A DNA stretch of 64,000 nt from contig JAXEWB010000092.1 in the NCBI GenBank assembly GCA_034114085.1, positions 8,512 through 72,511 on the forward strand, in the 5' to 3' direction. Made by a program: the position numbers and the translations under genes. Shown here piece by piece: positions 27,103 to 36,203 of this stretch. The notes beneath the pieces were generated by a model. That model was given only the letters and a program-made list of their open reading frames with translations. It searched no databases and was not told the DNA's origin. This DNA comes from Spiro-02 sp034114085 (GTDB lineage: Bacteria > Spirochaetota > Spirochaetia > Sphaerochaetales > Sphaerochaetaceae). How positions within the stretch are numbered: position 1 is the stretch's first letter; every line of letters starts with the position of its first letter.

Positions 27103-27130
27103 TTGACAAAGGAATGTTTCATGATAATAT
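27103..27130 (+). promoter_or_regulatory. Promoter of the ABC transporter operon
   Basis: A perfect TTGACA (27103-27108), a 16-nt spacer and TAATAT (27125-27130), about 75 nt before the first permease start. Confidence 0.7.
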
Positions 27131-27140
27131 TGATATATCA
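27131..27140. promoter_or_regulatory. Candidate GntR operator, copy 2
   Basis: TGATATATCA directly after the -10 of the transport operon, covering the expected +1. A related 12-bp palindrome TCAATATATTGA follows at 27162-27173. Binding there would block initiation. Confidence 0.55.
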
Positions 27141-27205
27141 CAAGATATTTAATATGGAACATCAATATATTGAGCCATATCAAATCGAATTCAGGGGGCG
27201 AAAGA

Positions 27206-28099
27206 GTGCGGAATTTGGAAAAACGAAGGATGACCGACATACGGTTCGGATACCTGCTTTGTTTGCCGATGATAATATACGTCTGTACCGTACTATTGTT
27301 TCCAGTCATCTGGGGTGTCAGTCTGAGCTTTACAAATAAAAGTATTGGAGGACGGGCCAAATTTATTGGTTTTGCGAACTATATCGCATTATTAAAAAGC
27401 AAGCAGTTTTTACGTTCTCTGGTCATGACATTCGCCTATACGTTTTTTTCCGTTCTGTTTAAACTTCTGTTCGGACTTTTGATGGGATTGGTCTTGAATA
27501 ACCAGTTCAAGGGAAGGAATCTGGCAAGAGCGGCGTTGATCATACCATGGACGCTTCCGAATGTTGTGGCGGTTCTGAATTGGAGATGGATATTCTCCGA
27601 CACCGGTGGTATCGCAAACTACTTGTTGAAGTCCGTTGGGGTGATTGAAAAGGACTTGATATGGTTGGGAGATGCAAGATTGGCATTCATAGCTGTCTTA
27701 ATCGTAAACATCTGGAGAGGAATCCCATTTTTTGGCCTTTCAATTTTATCAAAACTACAGACCATCCCACAAGACCTCTATGAAGCTGCGGCAATAGACG
27801 GTGCGGGGGCTTTCAAGCGGTTCTTTCATGTCACATTGCCGGAAATTACAGATGTCATGCTGTTGTCCTCTCTTGTTTCCTCAATATGGACCATTAATGA
27901 ATTCGAATCTGTCTGGTTGCTGACCGGAGGTGGCCCATCTGGCGCAACGGAAATTATCGGTGTTTTCAGCTACAAAACAGCAATGACAAGTCTGATGATC
28001 GGCCGAGGCGTCACAGTATCCGTACTGGCGGCACCGATACTCATTATTTTGATTTCACTCGCCAGCAGATATATGTTCGCCAAAAACGATGCCCGATAA
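27206..28099 (+). CDS. ABC sugar-type transporter permease, MalF-like
   Basis: A 297-residue inner-membrane permease of a carbohydrate-type (CUT1) importer. It has about six transmembrane segments, from FGYLLCLPMIIYVCTVLLFPVIWG to the C-terminal VLAAPILIILISLASRY. The ATPase-contact EAA loop is YEAAAIDGAGAFKRFFHVTLPEI. The GTG at 27206 follows a GGGGGCGAAAGA purine-rich site; an ATG eight codons later (27230) is an alternative. First gene of the operon; the second permease starts 11 nt after its stop codon. No ATPase gene is nearby, so a shared one encoded elsewhere is implied. Confidence 0.9.
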   Translation: MRNLEKRRMTDIRFGYLLCLPMIIYVCTVLLFPVIWGVSLSFTNKSIGGRAKFIGFANYIALLKSKQFLRSLVMTFAYTFFSVLFKLLFGLLMGLVLNNQFKGRNLARAALIIPWTLPNVVAVLNWRWIFSDTGGIANYLLKSVGVIEKDLIWLGDARLAFIAVLIVNIWRGIPFFGLSILSKLQTIPQDLYEAAAIDGAGAFKRFFHVTLPEITDVMLLSSLVSSIWTINEFESVWLLTGGGPSGATEIIGVFSYKTAMTSLMIGRGVTVSVLAAPILIILISLASRYMFAKNDAR

Positions 28100-28109
28100 G
28101 GAGGAAAGC

Positions 28110-28943
28110 ATGACGAAATCCCAGAAAAGAATCCATAGCCTCGCCATCATATCCGTCCTGATATTTCTTATAATTGCATTATTTCCAATTTATTGGATGC
28201 TGAATACTTCATTCAAGACACAATATGAGGTATATAGTCGCATTCCAACCATGTTTCCCAAGAATTTTTCATTGGATGGCTATCGATATCTCTATATTAG
28301 AACACCGTTTCTAAAATCATTATTCAACAGTTTTACAGTCGCCTTCACTACTGCGATAGTTTCCTTGCTTATCGGGTATCCAGCGGCATACGCCATCGCA
28401 AGGATACGTTTCACAGGTAAATCAATTATGGCGAAAGCTGTCTTGTTCACATACTTGATTCCCACTTCCGTACTGTATATCCCACTGTTCATTTTTGTCT
28501 CAAAGATAGGACTGACCGATACCTTGTTGGGGTTGATGGTGATTTATCCTACGTTTACCCTTCCTTATACAGTCTGGATGTTAATTCCTCATGTCGGAGC
28601 CGTTCCGAAAAGCATTGAAGAAGCCTCAGTCGTAGATGGGTGCTCTAGAATTCAGACGATGTTCCGAATTGTATTTCCACTTGCAAAACCAGGAATTATC
28701 TCTACCTGCATTTTCGCATTCTCGATGTGCTGGGGAGAATATCTTTACGCATTGGTAAATATCAGTTCATCACAATACAAAACTTTCACGTTAGTAGTTT
28801 CTGGTTTGGTATTTGGGGATATCTACCCTTGGGCGCAAATCATGGCGGGTGCGGTTACAGCCTGTCTGCCGATTTTGATTCTCTATATGTTCACTGCAAA
28901 ATTCCTTGTCGGCGGAGTCACCGCCGGAGGAGTAAAGCAATAA
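28110..28943 (+). CDS. ABC sugar-type transporter permease, MalG-like
   Basis: A 277-residue second permease with about six membrane segments (SLAIISVLIFLIIALFPIYW to ACLPILILYMFTAKF). The EAA loop is EEASVVDGCSRIQTMFRIVFPLAKPG. The C-terminal GGVTAGGVKQ is the usual end for this family. AAGGAGG lies 5 nt before the ATG at 28110. It pairs with the MalF-like permease to form the channel. Confidence 0.93.
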   Translation: MTKSQKRIHSLAIISVLIFLIIALFPIYWMLNTSFKTQYEVYSRIPTMFPKNFSLDGYRYLYIRTPFLKSLFNSFTVAFTTAIVSLLIGYPAAYAIARIRFTGKSIMAKAVLFTYLIPTSVLYIPLFIFVSKIGLTDTLLGLMVIYPTFTLPYTVWMLIPHVGAVPKSIEEASVVDGCSRIQTMFRIVFPLAKPGIISTCIFAFSMCWGEYLYALVNISSSQYKTFTLVVSGLVFGDIYPWAQIMAGAVTACLPILILYMFTAKFLVGGVTAGGVKQ

Positions 28944-28986
28944 ATCAAGGTGCGAGTATAGCGCCAGAAAGAAAAGGAGGATGGTT

Positions 28987-30291
28987 ATGAAGAAACTTTT
29001 GGCAATCTGTTTCTTGATAATCGCGGTTACAGGATTTGTGTTCTCAGCAGGGACACAAGAAAAAACAATTTCAGGCAAAGAGCTTTCCATTTGGGTGGAA
29101 AAAAGTTTCAGTGATGACGCAAACCTCCTGATGGAAAAACGTATCCAGCAGTTTGGAAAGGAAAATGGTGTCAAAGTCCGATATGAATTCATCAATGCAA
29201 TTGATTTTATGACGAAATTGAATGCGGCGATTGAAGCTGGCAACACTCCTGATATCGTCACTGCAAATCTGTACAAGGTGCTAAGTTATGGTCATAATTC
29301 GCCATTTCTTGATGTTACAGACCTTATTACAGAAATTGACCAGATCCGACCCATGTTCAATTCCGCGATTAATGGAACAAAGATCGCCGGTCATAACTAC
29401 TATGTCCCGTTCTATAATTCCTCAACCCTTCTCTTCTTGAGAAAAGATGTATTTGAAAAAAAAGGCGTAGCGATTCCAACGACTTGGGATGAACTATTGG
29501 ATGCGGCCGTCAAGGTTTCCGATCCTGCAAATGGGTTCTATGGCTTTGGAATGGGATGTGGACCTACCGATGAAGATGGGGAAAATACATTCAGGATGAT
29601 TAACTGGTCCAATGGCGGTGCTTTATTCGCTCCAGATGGTACAATTGTAGCAAATACAGATCCCGTCACATTGGCAATGGTCACAAAATACAAAGAATTG
29701 TATAATGTCGGAGCGATCCCCCCTGCGGCAGTAACTTGGGGTCCCAGCGGCAATAACGCATCCTACCTGATGGGAGAAGCCGCAATGGTATTTAACGCAC
29801 CTACTCTTTACAACGCAATGGTGAACGATCCCAACTATTCAGAACTGCTGTCGAACACCCTAGTGACATCGCCTCCGGAAGGACGTGCGGGCAACACAGT
29901 ACTTGGACTGGCGTTTGGATGGGGCATCATCAAGAATAGCACAAACATCGAAACTGCAAAAAATTTCATTAAGTATAGTTATGACAGTACCTGGTACAAT
30001 GAATATCTAGCCCTTGTCATGCCTGTTTTTGCTCCTGTTTTCAAGGATGCACGGGAGAATCCACAATATGCATCCGGAGTAAACAAGGCCGTCATTGATT
30101 ATGCGGAAAATGCATCTGGTTATTATGGATATCCCGTTGCGACTTTGGATGGTATGATTCTCGCTTCCAAGCATTATTATCAGTTCCCTGTTTGTACGCT
30201 TTTGAATAATGCCGTCACAAAGGGAATGTCTCCTCAGCAGGCACTAGACTTGTTGGCAAAGGATATCGCCGACGTCAAGGCGTCCCTCTAG
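28987..30291 (+). CDS. Extracellular solute-binding protein, family 1
   Basis: A 434-residue periplasmic binding protein for the importer. The signal peptide is MKKLLAICFLIIAVTGFVFSA with a likely cleavage before GTQEK; there is no lipobox cysteine. GKELSIWVEKSF, GNTPDIVTANLYKV, YYVPFYNSSTLLFLRKDVFEKKGVAIPTTWDELLDAA (in two adjoining motifs) and AAMVFNAPTLYN follow the family pattern of sugar-binding proteins. The ATG at 28987 is chosen because AAGGAGG lies 6 nt upstream; another ATG two codons earlier directly abuts the ribosome site. The ligand cannot be read from sequence; neighbours suggest a sugar or sugar acid. Confidence 0.92.
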   Translation: MKKLLAICFLIIAVTGFVFSAGTQEKTISGKELSIWVEKSFSDDANLLMEKRIQQFGKENGVKVRYEFINAIDFMTKLNAAIEAGNTPDIVTANLYKVLSYGHNSPFLDVTDLITEIDQIRPMFNSAINGTKIAGHNYYVPFYNSSTLLFLRKDVFEKKGVAIPTTWDELLDAAVKVSDPANGFYGFGMGCGPTDEDGENTFRMINWSNGGALFAPDGTIVANTDPVTLAMVTKYKELYNVGAIPPAAVTWGPSGNNASYLMGEAAMVFNAPTLYNAMVNDPNYSELLSNTLVTSPPEGRAGNTVLGLAFGWGIIKNSTNIETAKNFIKYSYDSTWYNEYLALVMPVFAPVFKDARENPQYASGVNKAVIDYAENASGYYGYPVATLDGMILASKHYYQFPVCTLLNNAVTKGMSPQQALDLLAKDIADVKASL

Positions 30292-30347
30292 TAATTTTCG
30301 GTATCACAGGCCTCCGCCGCAAACAGCGGAGGCCGGAAGGGGAAATC

Positions 30348-31340
30348 ATGGAGAAGCTCACGGTCTGGGTTAACTTCGACGCAGAAGCTGTAGACATATC
30401 AGGTCTTCGCAATCATTTTGGCAACGATGAACGTTTCACTTACATCGAAAAACGTATCGTACCCCATGAAAAAGCTATTGCCATGGCGGAACAGACTGAT
30501 ATTCTCATCAATACGTTCGATGCTCTTGGCCCTGAAGAATTCGCACGGATTTCGAAAAGAACGAAATTCGTCATACGCTATGGAACCGGCTATGACAACA
30601 TAGATGTTGCAGCGGCTACAAAATACGGAATTCCGTTCGCGAACTGTCCTGGGGCAAACGCGCCTCCGGTCGCAGAACTGGCGTTAACGCATATCCTCAA
30701 TTGCAATAGACATTTCACACAGTCATATCAGCAGGTCAAAGAAGGGAAATGGCCTATTTGTCCTGGCAACGAACTAGATGGAAAAACTATTGGGTTGATG
30801 GGTTTTGGCAATGTCGCAAGACATTTGGCAAGGATGATGTCAGGTTTTCATATAAAATTGTTGGCTTATGATACTTTTGTTCCTGTCACTGTTAGTAATT
30901 TTGCCAAGGAACATCAGGTACAGTTCGTGACCACCCCAGAGGAATTGTTCCAACGTTGTGATATTGTGAGCCTTCATATCCCAGCGAATGCATCAACAGA
31001 AAAAAGCATCAACAGGAATCTTTTCAACAAAGCAAAAGAGGGGTTGGTACTGATCAATACTTGTAGAGGAAAAGTTATAGACGAAGATGATCTCATCGAC
31101 GCTCTTCATACGGGAAAGATCAGAGCGGCGGGACTGGATGTCCTCACATCAGAACCTCCTCCCCTCAGCGATAGATTGCTTCATATGGAAAATGTCTATG
31201 TAACATCACATATAGCAGCTTCAACATATGAAAGCGAAATGCGTACACAAAAAATGATTACGGAGACGGTTGAGGCGTTTCTCAAACAAGAACTAACGGC
31301 AAACGTAGTAAATCGAAAAGAAATACAACTCAAGAGGTAG
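30348..31340 (+). CDS. D-isomer-specific 2-hydroxyacid dehydrogenase
   Basis: A 330-residue NAD(P)-dependent oxidoreductase of the phosphoglycerate dehydrogenase-like family, reducing 2-keto acids or oxidising D-2-hydroxyacids. The catalytic triad is R240 (NTCRGKVID), E269 (LTSEPPP) and H288 (VTSHIAAST). The nucleotide loop is GFGNVA (152-157), with Ala replacing the last Gly, and the substrate-domain motif is RYGTGYDNIDVAAA. It lies in the transport operon immediately before a DapA/NanA-type lyase (4-nt gap), so it probably handles a product or precursor of that enzyme. Confidence 0.92.
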   Translation: MEKLTVWVNFDAEAVDISGLRNHFGNDERFTYIEKRIVPHEKAIAMAEQTDILINTFDALGPEEFARISKRTKFVIRYGTGYDNIDVAAATKYGIPFANCPGANAPPVAELALTHILNCNRHFTQSYQQVKEGKWPICPGNELDGKTIGLMGFGNVARHLARMMSGFHIKLLAYDTFVPVTVSNFAKEHQVQFVTTPEELFQRCDIVSLHIPANASTEKSINRNLFNKAKEGLVLINTCRGKVIDEDDLIDALHTGKIRAAGLDVLTSEPPPLSDRLLHMENVYVTSHIAASTYESEMRTQKMITETVEAFLKQELTANVVNRKEIQLKR

Positions 31341-31343
31341 GTA

Positions 31344-32261
31344 ATGATTAATTTAGAGAAATTCAAGAATGTGTTTGTGGCTTTTTACACACCATATGAT
31401 GACGATGGCGATGTCAGTCCTGAACGAACGAAAGCTTTGGTGGATTACTTCTATTCCAAGGGTATCAGAGGCTTGTATATCACAGGCAGTTCAGGGGAAA
31501 GCCCGTATTTGAACGTTGAAGAACGGAAAACCATCATGAAAAGTGCCATGGAATCCGCAAAAGGGAAAATGACTGTCATCGCTCATGTAGGCGCGGCATC
31601 AACTCGAGACAGTATCATTCTGGCAAAATACGCAAAGGAACTCGAATGTGATGCAATTTCATCAGTTCCTCCGATTTACTTTTCATTGTCAGAACAGGCT
31701 ATTTCTGACTATTGGACGGCAATGATAGAAGCTTCACAATTGCCATTCATCATCTATAATATTCCTCAAACCACAGGAACCAATATTTCAAAGAAGCTAT
31801 TCAAGTCAATGTTACAAAACGAGCTAACCATTGGAATAAAAAACACTTCCCTTCCAGTCATGGACATACAGCAATTCAAAGAAATCGGGGGGGAGCGCTG
31901 TATCGTATTCAATGGGCCCGATGAACAGTTCGCGGCGGGGCGTCTTATGGGAGCAGACGGAGGTATTGGAGGGACCTACGGAGTCATGCCGGAATTGTTT
32001 TTGAAAATCGATGAATTTATTCGGAAGGGAGACTTCAAACTCGCATCGGAACTCCAACGAATTACGACAGGACTCATTTTTGAGATACTCGCAGCGGGAG
32101 GAATGTTTGGAGCTTGTAAATATATTCTCAAACTTCGTGGAATGGATATCGGAGAACCTCGTGGCCCACTTCCAAAGCTTACAAAAGAAAACAAACGTAC
32201 AGTCGAACAGTTAGAACAGAAAATATCGAATGTCATACATGATTGGTGTGACAAGAATTAG
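31344..32261 (+). CDS. Dihydrodipicolinate synthase / N-acetylneuraminate lyase family protein
   Basis: A 305-residue class I aldolase-type TIM barrel. The Schiff-base lysine is K166 in GIKNTS, the catalytic Tyr is Y138 in YNIPQTTG, and the carboxylate-binding loop is GSSGES (48-53). In this superfamily GxxGE loops bind pyruvate; members include DapA, NanA and keto-deoxy sugar acid aldolases or dehydratases. Location at the end of a GntR/ABC operon argues for catabolism of an imported sugar acid rather than lysine synthesis. A convergent terminator follows. Confidence 0.92.
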   Translation: MINLEKFKNVFVAFYTPYDDDGDVSPERTKALVDYFYSKGIRGLYITGSSGESPYLNVEERKTIMKSAMESAKGKMTVIAHVGAASTRDSIILAKYAKELECDAISSVPPIYFSLSEQAISDYWTAMIEASQLPFIIYNIPQTTGTNISKKLFKSMLQNELTIGIKNTSLPVMDIQQFKEIGGERCIVFNGPDEQFAAGRLMGADGGIGGTYGVMPELFLKIDEFIRKGDFKLASELQRITTGLIFEILAAGGMFGACKYILKLRGMDIGEPRGPLPKLTKENKRTVEQLEQKISNVIHDWCDKN

Positions 32262-32303
32262 AAAAATCTTTCATTGTAAATCAGATAGTATTTTTTAAAA
32301 CGA

Positions 32304-32338
32304 CTTCCCTCTTCTATCATAAGCGTTCAAGAGGGAAG
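32304..32338. terminator. Bidirectional terminator between the lyase gene and priA
   Basis: A perfect 10-bp inverted repeat CTTCCCTCTT/AAGAGGGAAG with a 15-nt loop. On the plus strand it is followed by CTTTGT, on the minus strand by a GTCGTTTT stretch, so it could end both convergent units. Confidence 0.65.
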
Positions 32339-32510
32339 CTTTGTCATATAGTTCGCTCTGGGCTCGCTCAGTATTCACTCGGTGATCACATGAGGCTCCC
32401 ATCACACTCGGGTTCGATGGTCGCAAGTCGGTCGTAGGGTTAGGTGACAGATTATCCAAGAAGCGTTATTCCCCGGCTGGCGGAGAGCCCCGGGGTTACT
32501 GCACAAGAGG

Positions 32511-34517
32511 CTAAAGCATCTGCAATGGGTCTACATCGACTTCAACGTAGATTCCAGACGGGGCTTGATACAGTTCCAGAGCCTTCGATACGACGGCATG
32601 GACCGCCGACGGTGATTCGCCGCGGACGAGGATATGGTGACGCCAGTTTCCGGCGATCTTCTCCAACGGGCATTCCGACCAGCCGAAGACTTCAGGCATT
32701 GAGTCAAGGTCGCCCCCCTTTGACTGGGTCTGCGACGACAGCTGGGCGCACAGCTCCTGCAACAATTCCGCGAGAACTTGCGTCGTATCGGCGACCTTCT
32801 GTTCATTGCGGCCGCGCAACACCAGGTTGATCATCCTGCAATACGGCGGGAAACCGGTCTCCTTGCGGACCTGCAACTCCTGTTCATAGAATTCCGTCAC
32901 CTTACCACCGCAGGCGTAGGTGATGGCGGGGTTATCAGGACGGAATGTCTGGATGATTACACGACCTTGGTCGTTGTATCTGCCAGCTCGGCCGCTGACC
33001 TGTACCAACAGGGAGAACGTACGCTCCTGCGCACGAAAATCGGGGATATTCATCCCACTGTCGGCAAGAACGATGCCGACCAACTCCACGCCGGGAAAGT
33101 TCAACCCTTTGGCGACCATCTGCGTCCCCAGCAGGATATCGGTCTTCCCTGTGCGAAAATCGTCAAGTACCCTCCCCATCAAATCCTTGTCCTTGGCGCT
33201 ATCGGTGTCCAGCCGGGCGACAGACGCATAGGGAAACAGGCTGTGAACCTCCTGTTCCACCATTTCGGTGCCGAACCCGGAATATCCGACATCCAATGAA
33301 CCGCAGTCAGGACAGACATCCACTGGCCTGCGGGTATAGCCGCAATAATGGCAGACCATCTCGCCGCCATGCTCCTTGTGGTAGGTCAGCGAAACGGAAC
33401 AATGGGGGCAGGTCATCTCGTATCCGCAGGAACGGCAGTGAAAGAAATAGGAAAAACCGCGGCGATTGAGAAACAGAATCACCTGCTTATGACGATCCAG
33501 CACCCGCTGCATCTCTGACTGCAAGCCCCTGCTGATCGTCCGGCTTTCGCCAAGCATGTTTACCACGGAAACCTTCGGCGGCACCCCTCCTGCCACACGG
33601 TACGGAAGATGGAGACATCGTATCTGATGGTCATCCTTCATCAGTTTCCACGCCTCCAACGACGGTGTCGCACTACCCATCACCAACGTCGCACCGCAAT
33701 CCTGACATCGTTTCTGGGCGATCTGCCGGGCATGATAACGTGGAGAGGAACCCGATTTGTACGAATTCTCATGTTCTTCGTCTATGATGATGAGTCCCAG
33801 CCGTTCACACGGGGCGAATACGGCGCTCCGGGCGCCTATCGCAAGCATGACCTCGCCCCGCTTGATTCGCTTCCATTGGGCCAGCCGCTGGCTTGGAGTC
33901 AAGGCTGAATGCAAGACGGCGACCTTGCCTGCGAAACGGGAACTCACCTGCCGGGCAAGCTGATGAGTCAAGGTAATCTCAGGAACAAGATAGATTACCT
34001 GCCGACCCTGGGCGATCATAGCCTCCGCGACTTGGAGAAACACCTCCGTCTTGCCCGACCCCGTCACTCCGTACAGATAGTACATCGGCAACTCTTGCGA
34101 CAGGATTGCCGCAACGGCCTCCCGCTGCGGTTCTGTCAGCTCCTGGACGGGAGCGTCGGGAGCGTCGTCGACATCGAGGGCAGGCATACCACTGTCACGC
34201 CGTCCGCCAGGAATCATCGTGGCAATCGCCTCCCCCTGGCTGCACAGATAGAAACGCCCCATCCAAGCGGCGAGTTCGACTTCCGCGTCGCCGTACAGAG
34301 GCTCTTTGTCTATGACCCGCTTGATCGGCTTGACGGCGAAAGACGCATCGGGGGCGTCGTCGGACAGCCCGACGACATATCCAGTGACTTCACGCCTGCC
34401 AAACGGGACGACGACGCGGACACCCACCATGACAGAGGCTTCCATCGCCGAGGGAATCTCGTAGGTAAACGCCTGCTTAAGCGGAATCGCCGCCACGACC
34501 AACGCATATTTGCTCAC
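32511..34517 (-). CDS. priA: Primosomal protein N' (replication restart helicase)
   Basis: A 668-residue superfamily 2 helicase that reloads the replisome at collapsed forks. The N-terminal DNA-binding domain comes first (ALVVAAIPLKQAFTYEIP), then Walker A GVTGSGKT (150-157), DEEH, and the zinc-binding insertion of paired cysteines (CRSCGYEMTCPHC ... CHYCGYTRRP ... CPDCGS). LGTQMVAKGLNFPGVELVGIVLAD and SGRAGR are helicase motifs V and VI. The start is GTG, directly after the udg stop codon, with GGGGAG 7 nt upstream. Last gene of the glpK-cdaA operon. Confidence 0.96.
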   Translation of the reverse strand: MSKYALVVAAIPLKQAFTYEIPSAMEASVMVGVRVVVPFGRREVTGYVVGLSDDAPDASFAVKPIKRVIDKEPLYGDAEVELAAWMGRFYLCSQGEAIATMIPGGRRDSGMPALDVDDAPDAPVQELTEPQREAVAAILSQELPMYYLYGVTGSGKTEVFLQVAEAMIAQGRQVIYLVPEITLTHQLARQVSSRFAGKVAVLHSALTPSQRLAQWKRIKRGEVMLAIGARSAVFAPCERLGLIIIDEEHENSYKSGSSPRYHARQIAQKRCQDCGATLVMGSATPSLEAWKLMKDDHQIRCLHLPYRVAGGVPPKVSVVNMLGESRTISRGLQSEMQRVLDRHKQVILFLNRRGFSYFFHCRSCGYEMTCPHCSVSLTYHKEHGGEMVCHYCGYTRRPVDVCPDCGSLDVGYSGFGTEMVEQEVHSLFPYASVARLDTDSAKDKDLMGRVLDDFRTGKTDILLGTQMVAKGLNFPGVELVGIVLADSGMNIPDFRAQERTFSLLVQVSGRAGRYNDQGRVIIQTFRPDNPAITYACGGKVTEFYEQELQVRKETGFPPYCRMINLVLRGRNEQKVADTTQVLAELLQELCAQLSSQTQSKGGDLDSMPEVFGWSECPLEKIAGNWRHHILVRGESPSAVHAVVSKALELYQAPSGIYVEVDVDPLQML

Positions 34518-35297
34518 CTAACTTCTCCCCGGAATCGGTATGTTGAGGAATCGGGCGAGCTTCTGCATGTCATCCCATACCGGACGCCGATATTCAGGAT
34601 TGCGCAGCACCCCGGCGGGATGGTAAGTAACCAGCAACGGGATGGAATCATACTTGAAAAAACGTCCCCGCAGCTTGCCGACACCATCGGTGGTATCGAG
34701 CATCGCATGGGCGGCAATCCGGCCGATGCACAGCAACGACTGGGGCTTCACCAACAGAATCTGACGCTTTATATAGGCGATGCAGGCGGCCATTTCATCG
34801 GGCGCCGGGTCGCGGTTCTGTGGAGGCCGGCATTTCACGATATTGGCGATGTAGGCATCTCTGTCCCGTGACAGACCGATTGACGCAAGCCACTTGTCCA
34901 GATACTGCCCCGCACGCCCCACAAAGGGCCTTCCGGTCGCATCTTCATCGGCTCCGGGACCTTCGCCAATGACCATGACCTTCGGCATCATGACTCCCTC
35001 GCCGAACACGGTGTTCTTCCTTGTGGCGCAAAGACCGCATTTCGTACAAGACGAGACCAGCTTCTTCAGCTGTTCCATCGAACAGCCGTCAATCTCAGAA
35101 CCGGCGGGAGGAAGTGGTTCGGGAATCAACAGCTCCGTCAGAGGAGAAAAATCGGGAGAACCCGCATTGGGTATGAGACGGTCAGGGAGAACCTCACCGT
35201 TCAGCACCCGTTCCGCCATGTCAAAGCATCCCCACAGATCATCGAACGTCCGGTTCAACGCCTGCCGCTGGATGGCGATATCTTCCTTGGTACTCAT
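34518..35297 (-). CDS. Family 4 uracil-DNA glycosylase
   Basis: A 259-residue base-excision repair enzyme with a 4Fe-4S cluster. Cluster cysteines are CTKC near residue 85 plus the two in VKCRPPQNRDPAPDEMAAC. Motif 1 is GEGPGADEDATGRPFVGRAG and motif 2 VTYHPAGVLRNP. An N-terminal extension of ~80 residues without a recognised domain makes it longer than the usual ~200. AGGAGGGGG precedes the ATG. Its stop codon directly abuts the priA GTG, a sensible pairing of repair and replication restart. Confidence 0.94.
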   Translation of the reverse strand: MSTKEDIAIQRQALNRTFDDLWGCFDMAERVLNGEVLPDRLIPNAGSPDFSPLTELLIPEPLPPAGSEIDGCSMEQLKKLVSSCTKCGLCATRKNTVFGEGVMMPKVMVIGEGPGADEDATGRPFVGRAGQYLDKWLASIGLSRDRDAYIANIVKCRPPQNRDPAPDEMAACIAYIKRQILLVKPQSLLCIGRIAAHAMLDTTDGVGKLRGRFFKYDSIPLLVTYHPAGVLRNPEYRRPVWDDMQKLARFLNIPIPGRS

Positions 35298-35312
35298 GCG
35301 TCCCCCCTCCTA

Positions 35313-36203
35313 TTACGTAAGATCCGCGGCGAAAGTCATCCCTACGCCACTTCGTTCCGGCGCATCGGAAGGCGGCTCAAACCAAGCGTACTCATCGCTG
35401 TCATAGCTGATGCGGGAGAGATACAACCCTCCTGCGGGCGCCGTCCGCCCCGTCCGAGAACGATCCTTCGATTCCAGCCGCTTGCGGAACTCATTGACCG
35501 GAGCCCCTTCACCGCCAAGTTGCAGCATCGTCCCAACCAGCGACCGGACCATCCTGTAGAGGAAGGCGTTGCCGCAAATCGTATAGACAAGGACTGCGTC
35601 CCCCCAAAAGTCATGCTCCCAACTGAACCTGGAAACATAGATGTCCCGGAACTTGCTCGGGCAGAGATCCCCTGCGCCGGTGAACGTCGTGAAATCGTGC
35701 ATTCCTTCGACACAGGCCGCATAGCCGTTGAGCAATTCAAAATCGGGAAACCTCCGGACCTTCGCCATCCGGTCCCTGTCAAACGGCTTGAAGCCAGCCT
35801 CTTCCTTGACCAGATACCGATATTCACGGGCCATTGTCGAGAAACGGGCGTGAAAGCTTCCATCGACCTCCGCGCTGTCCATGACGCGGACATCGTGTGG
35901 CAACAGCTGGTTCAGCGCACGGACGAACGCCTGCGAAGGAATGCGCTTGCTGGAAATGTCGAAATGACAGACCTGCCCCAGCGCATGGACGCCGGAATCA
36001 GTACGACCGCTTCCAAAAACCTCGACCGGTTCCTTGAGCATTGTCGCAAGGGCTTTCTCCAGCTCCTCCTGTACGGAGCGGCCGTTCTGCTGCCGTTGCC
36101 AGCCGTTATAGGGAGTTCCGTCATAGGCGACGGTCAAACGTATGCGCCGCTTGCCCTCCGCCAAAGGCCATTGAGAAGGTCTTCGCCAATCGGACCTCGC
36201 CAT
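35313..36203 (-). CDS. truA: tRNA pseudouridine(38-40) synthase TruA
   Basis: Converts uridines 38-40 of the tRNA anticodon arm to pseudouridine. The catalytic Asp is in GSGRTDSGVHALGQ; LTVAYDGTPYNGWQRQ, FHARFSTMAREYRYLV and NAFLYRMVRSLVGTMLQLG are typical. The C-terminal tail beyond SRISYDSDEY is ~25 residues longer than the E. coli enzyme. The ATG overlaps the acpS stop codon by one base and has GGGGAGGAG upstream. Total 296 residues. Confidence 0.95.
   Translation of the reverse strand: MARSDWRRPSQWPLAEGKRRIRLTVAYDGTPYNGWQRQQNGRSVQEELEKALATMLKEPVEVFGSGRTDSGVHALGQVCHFDISSKRIPSQAFVRALNQLLPHDVRVMDSAEVDGSFHARFSTMAREYRYLVKEEAGFKPFDRDRMAKVRRFPDFELLNGYAACVEGMHDFTTFTGAGDLCPSKFRDIYVSRFSWEHDFWGDAVLVYTICGNAFLYRMVRSLVGTMLQLGGEGAPVNEFRKRLESKDRSRTGRTAPAGGLYLSRISYDSDEYAWFEPPSDAPERSGVGMTFAADLT

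Noticed and set aside
32471..32495. A CCCCGG/CCGGGG hairpin after priA as a terminator
   Set aside because: There is no T run, and the better bidirectional terminator at 32304-32338 lies close by.
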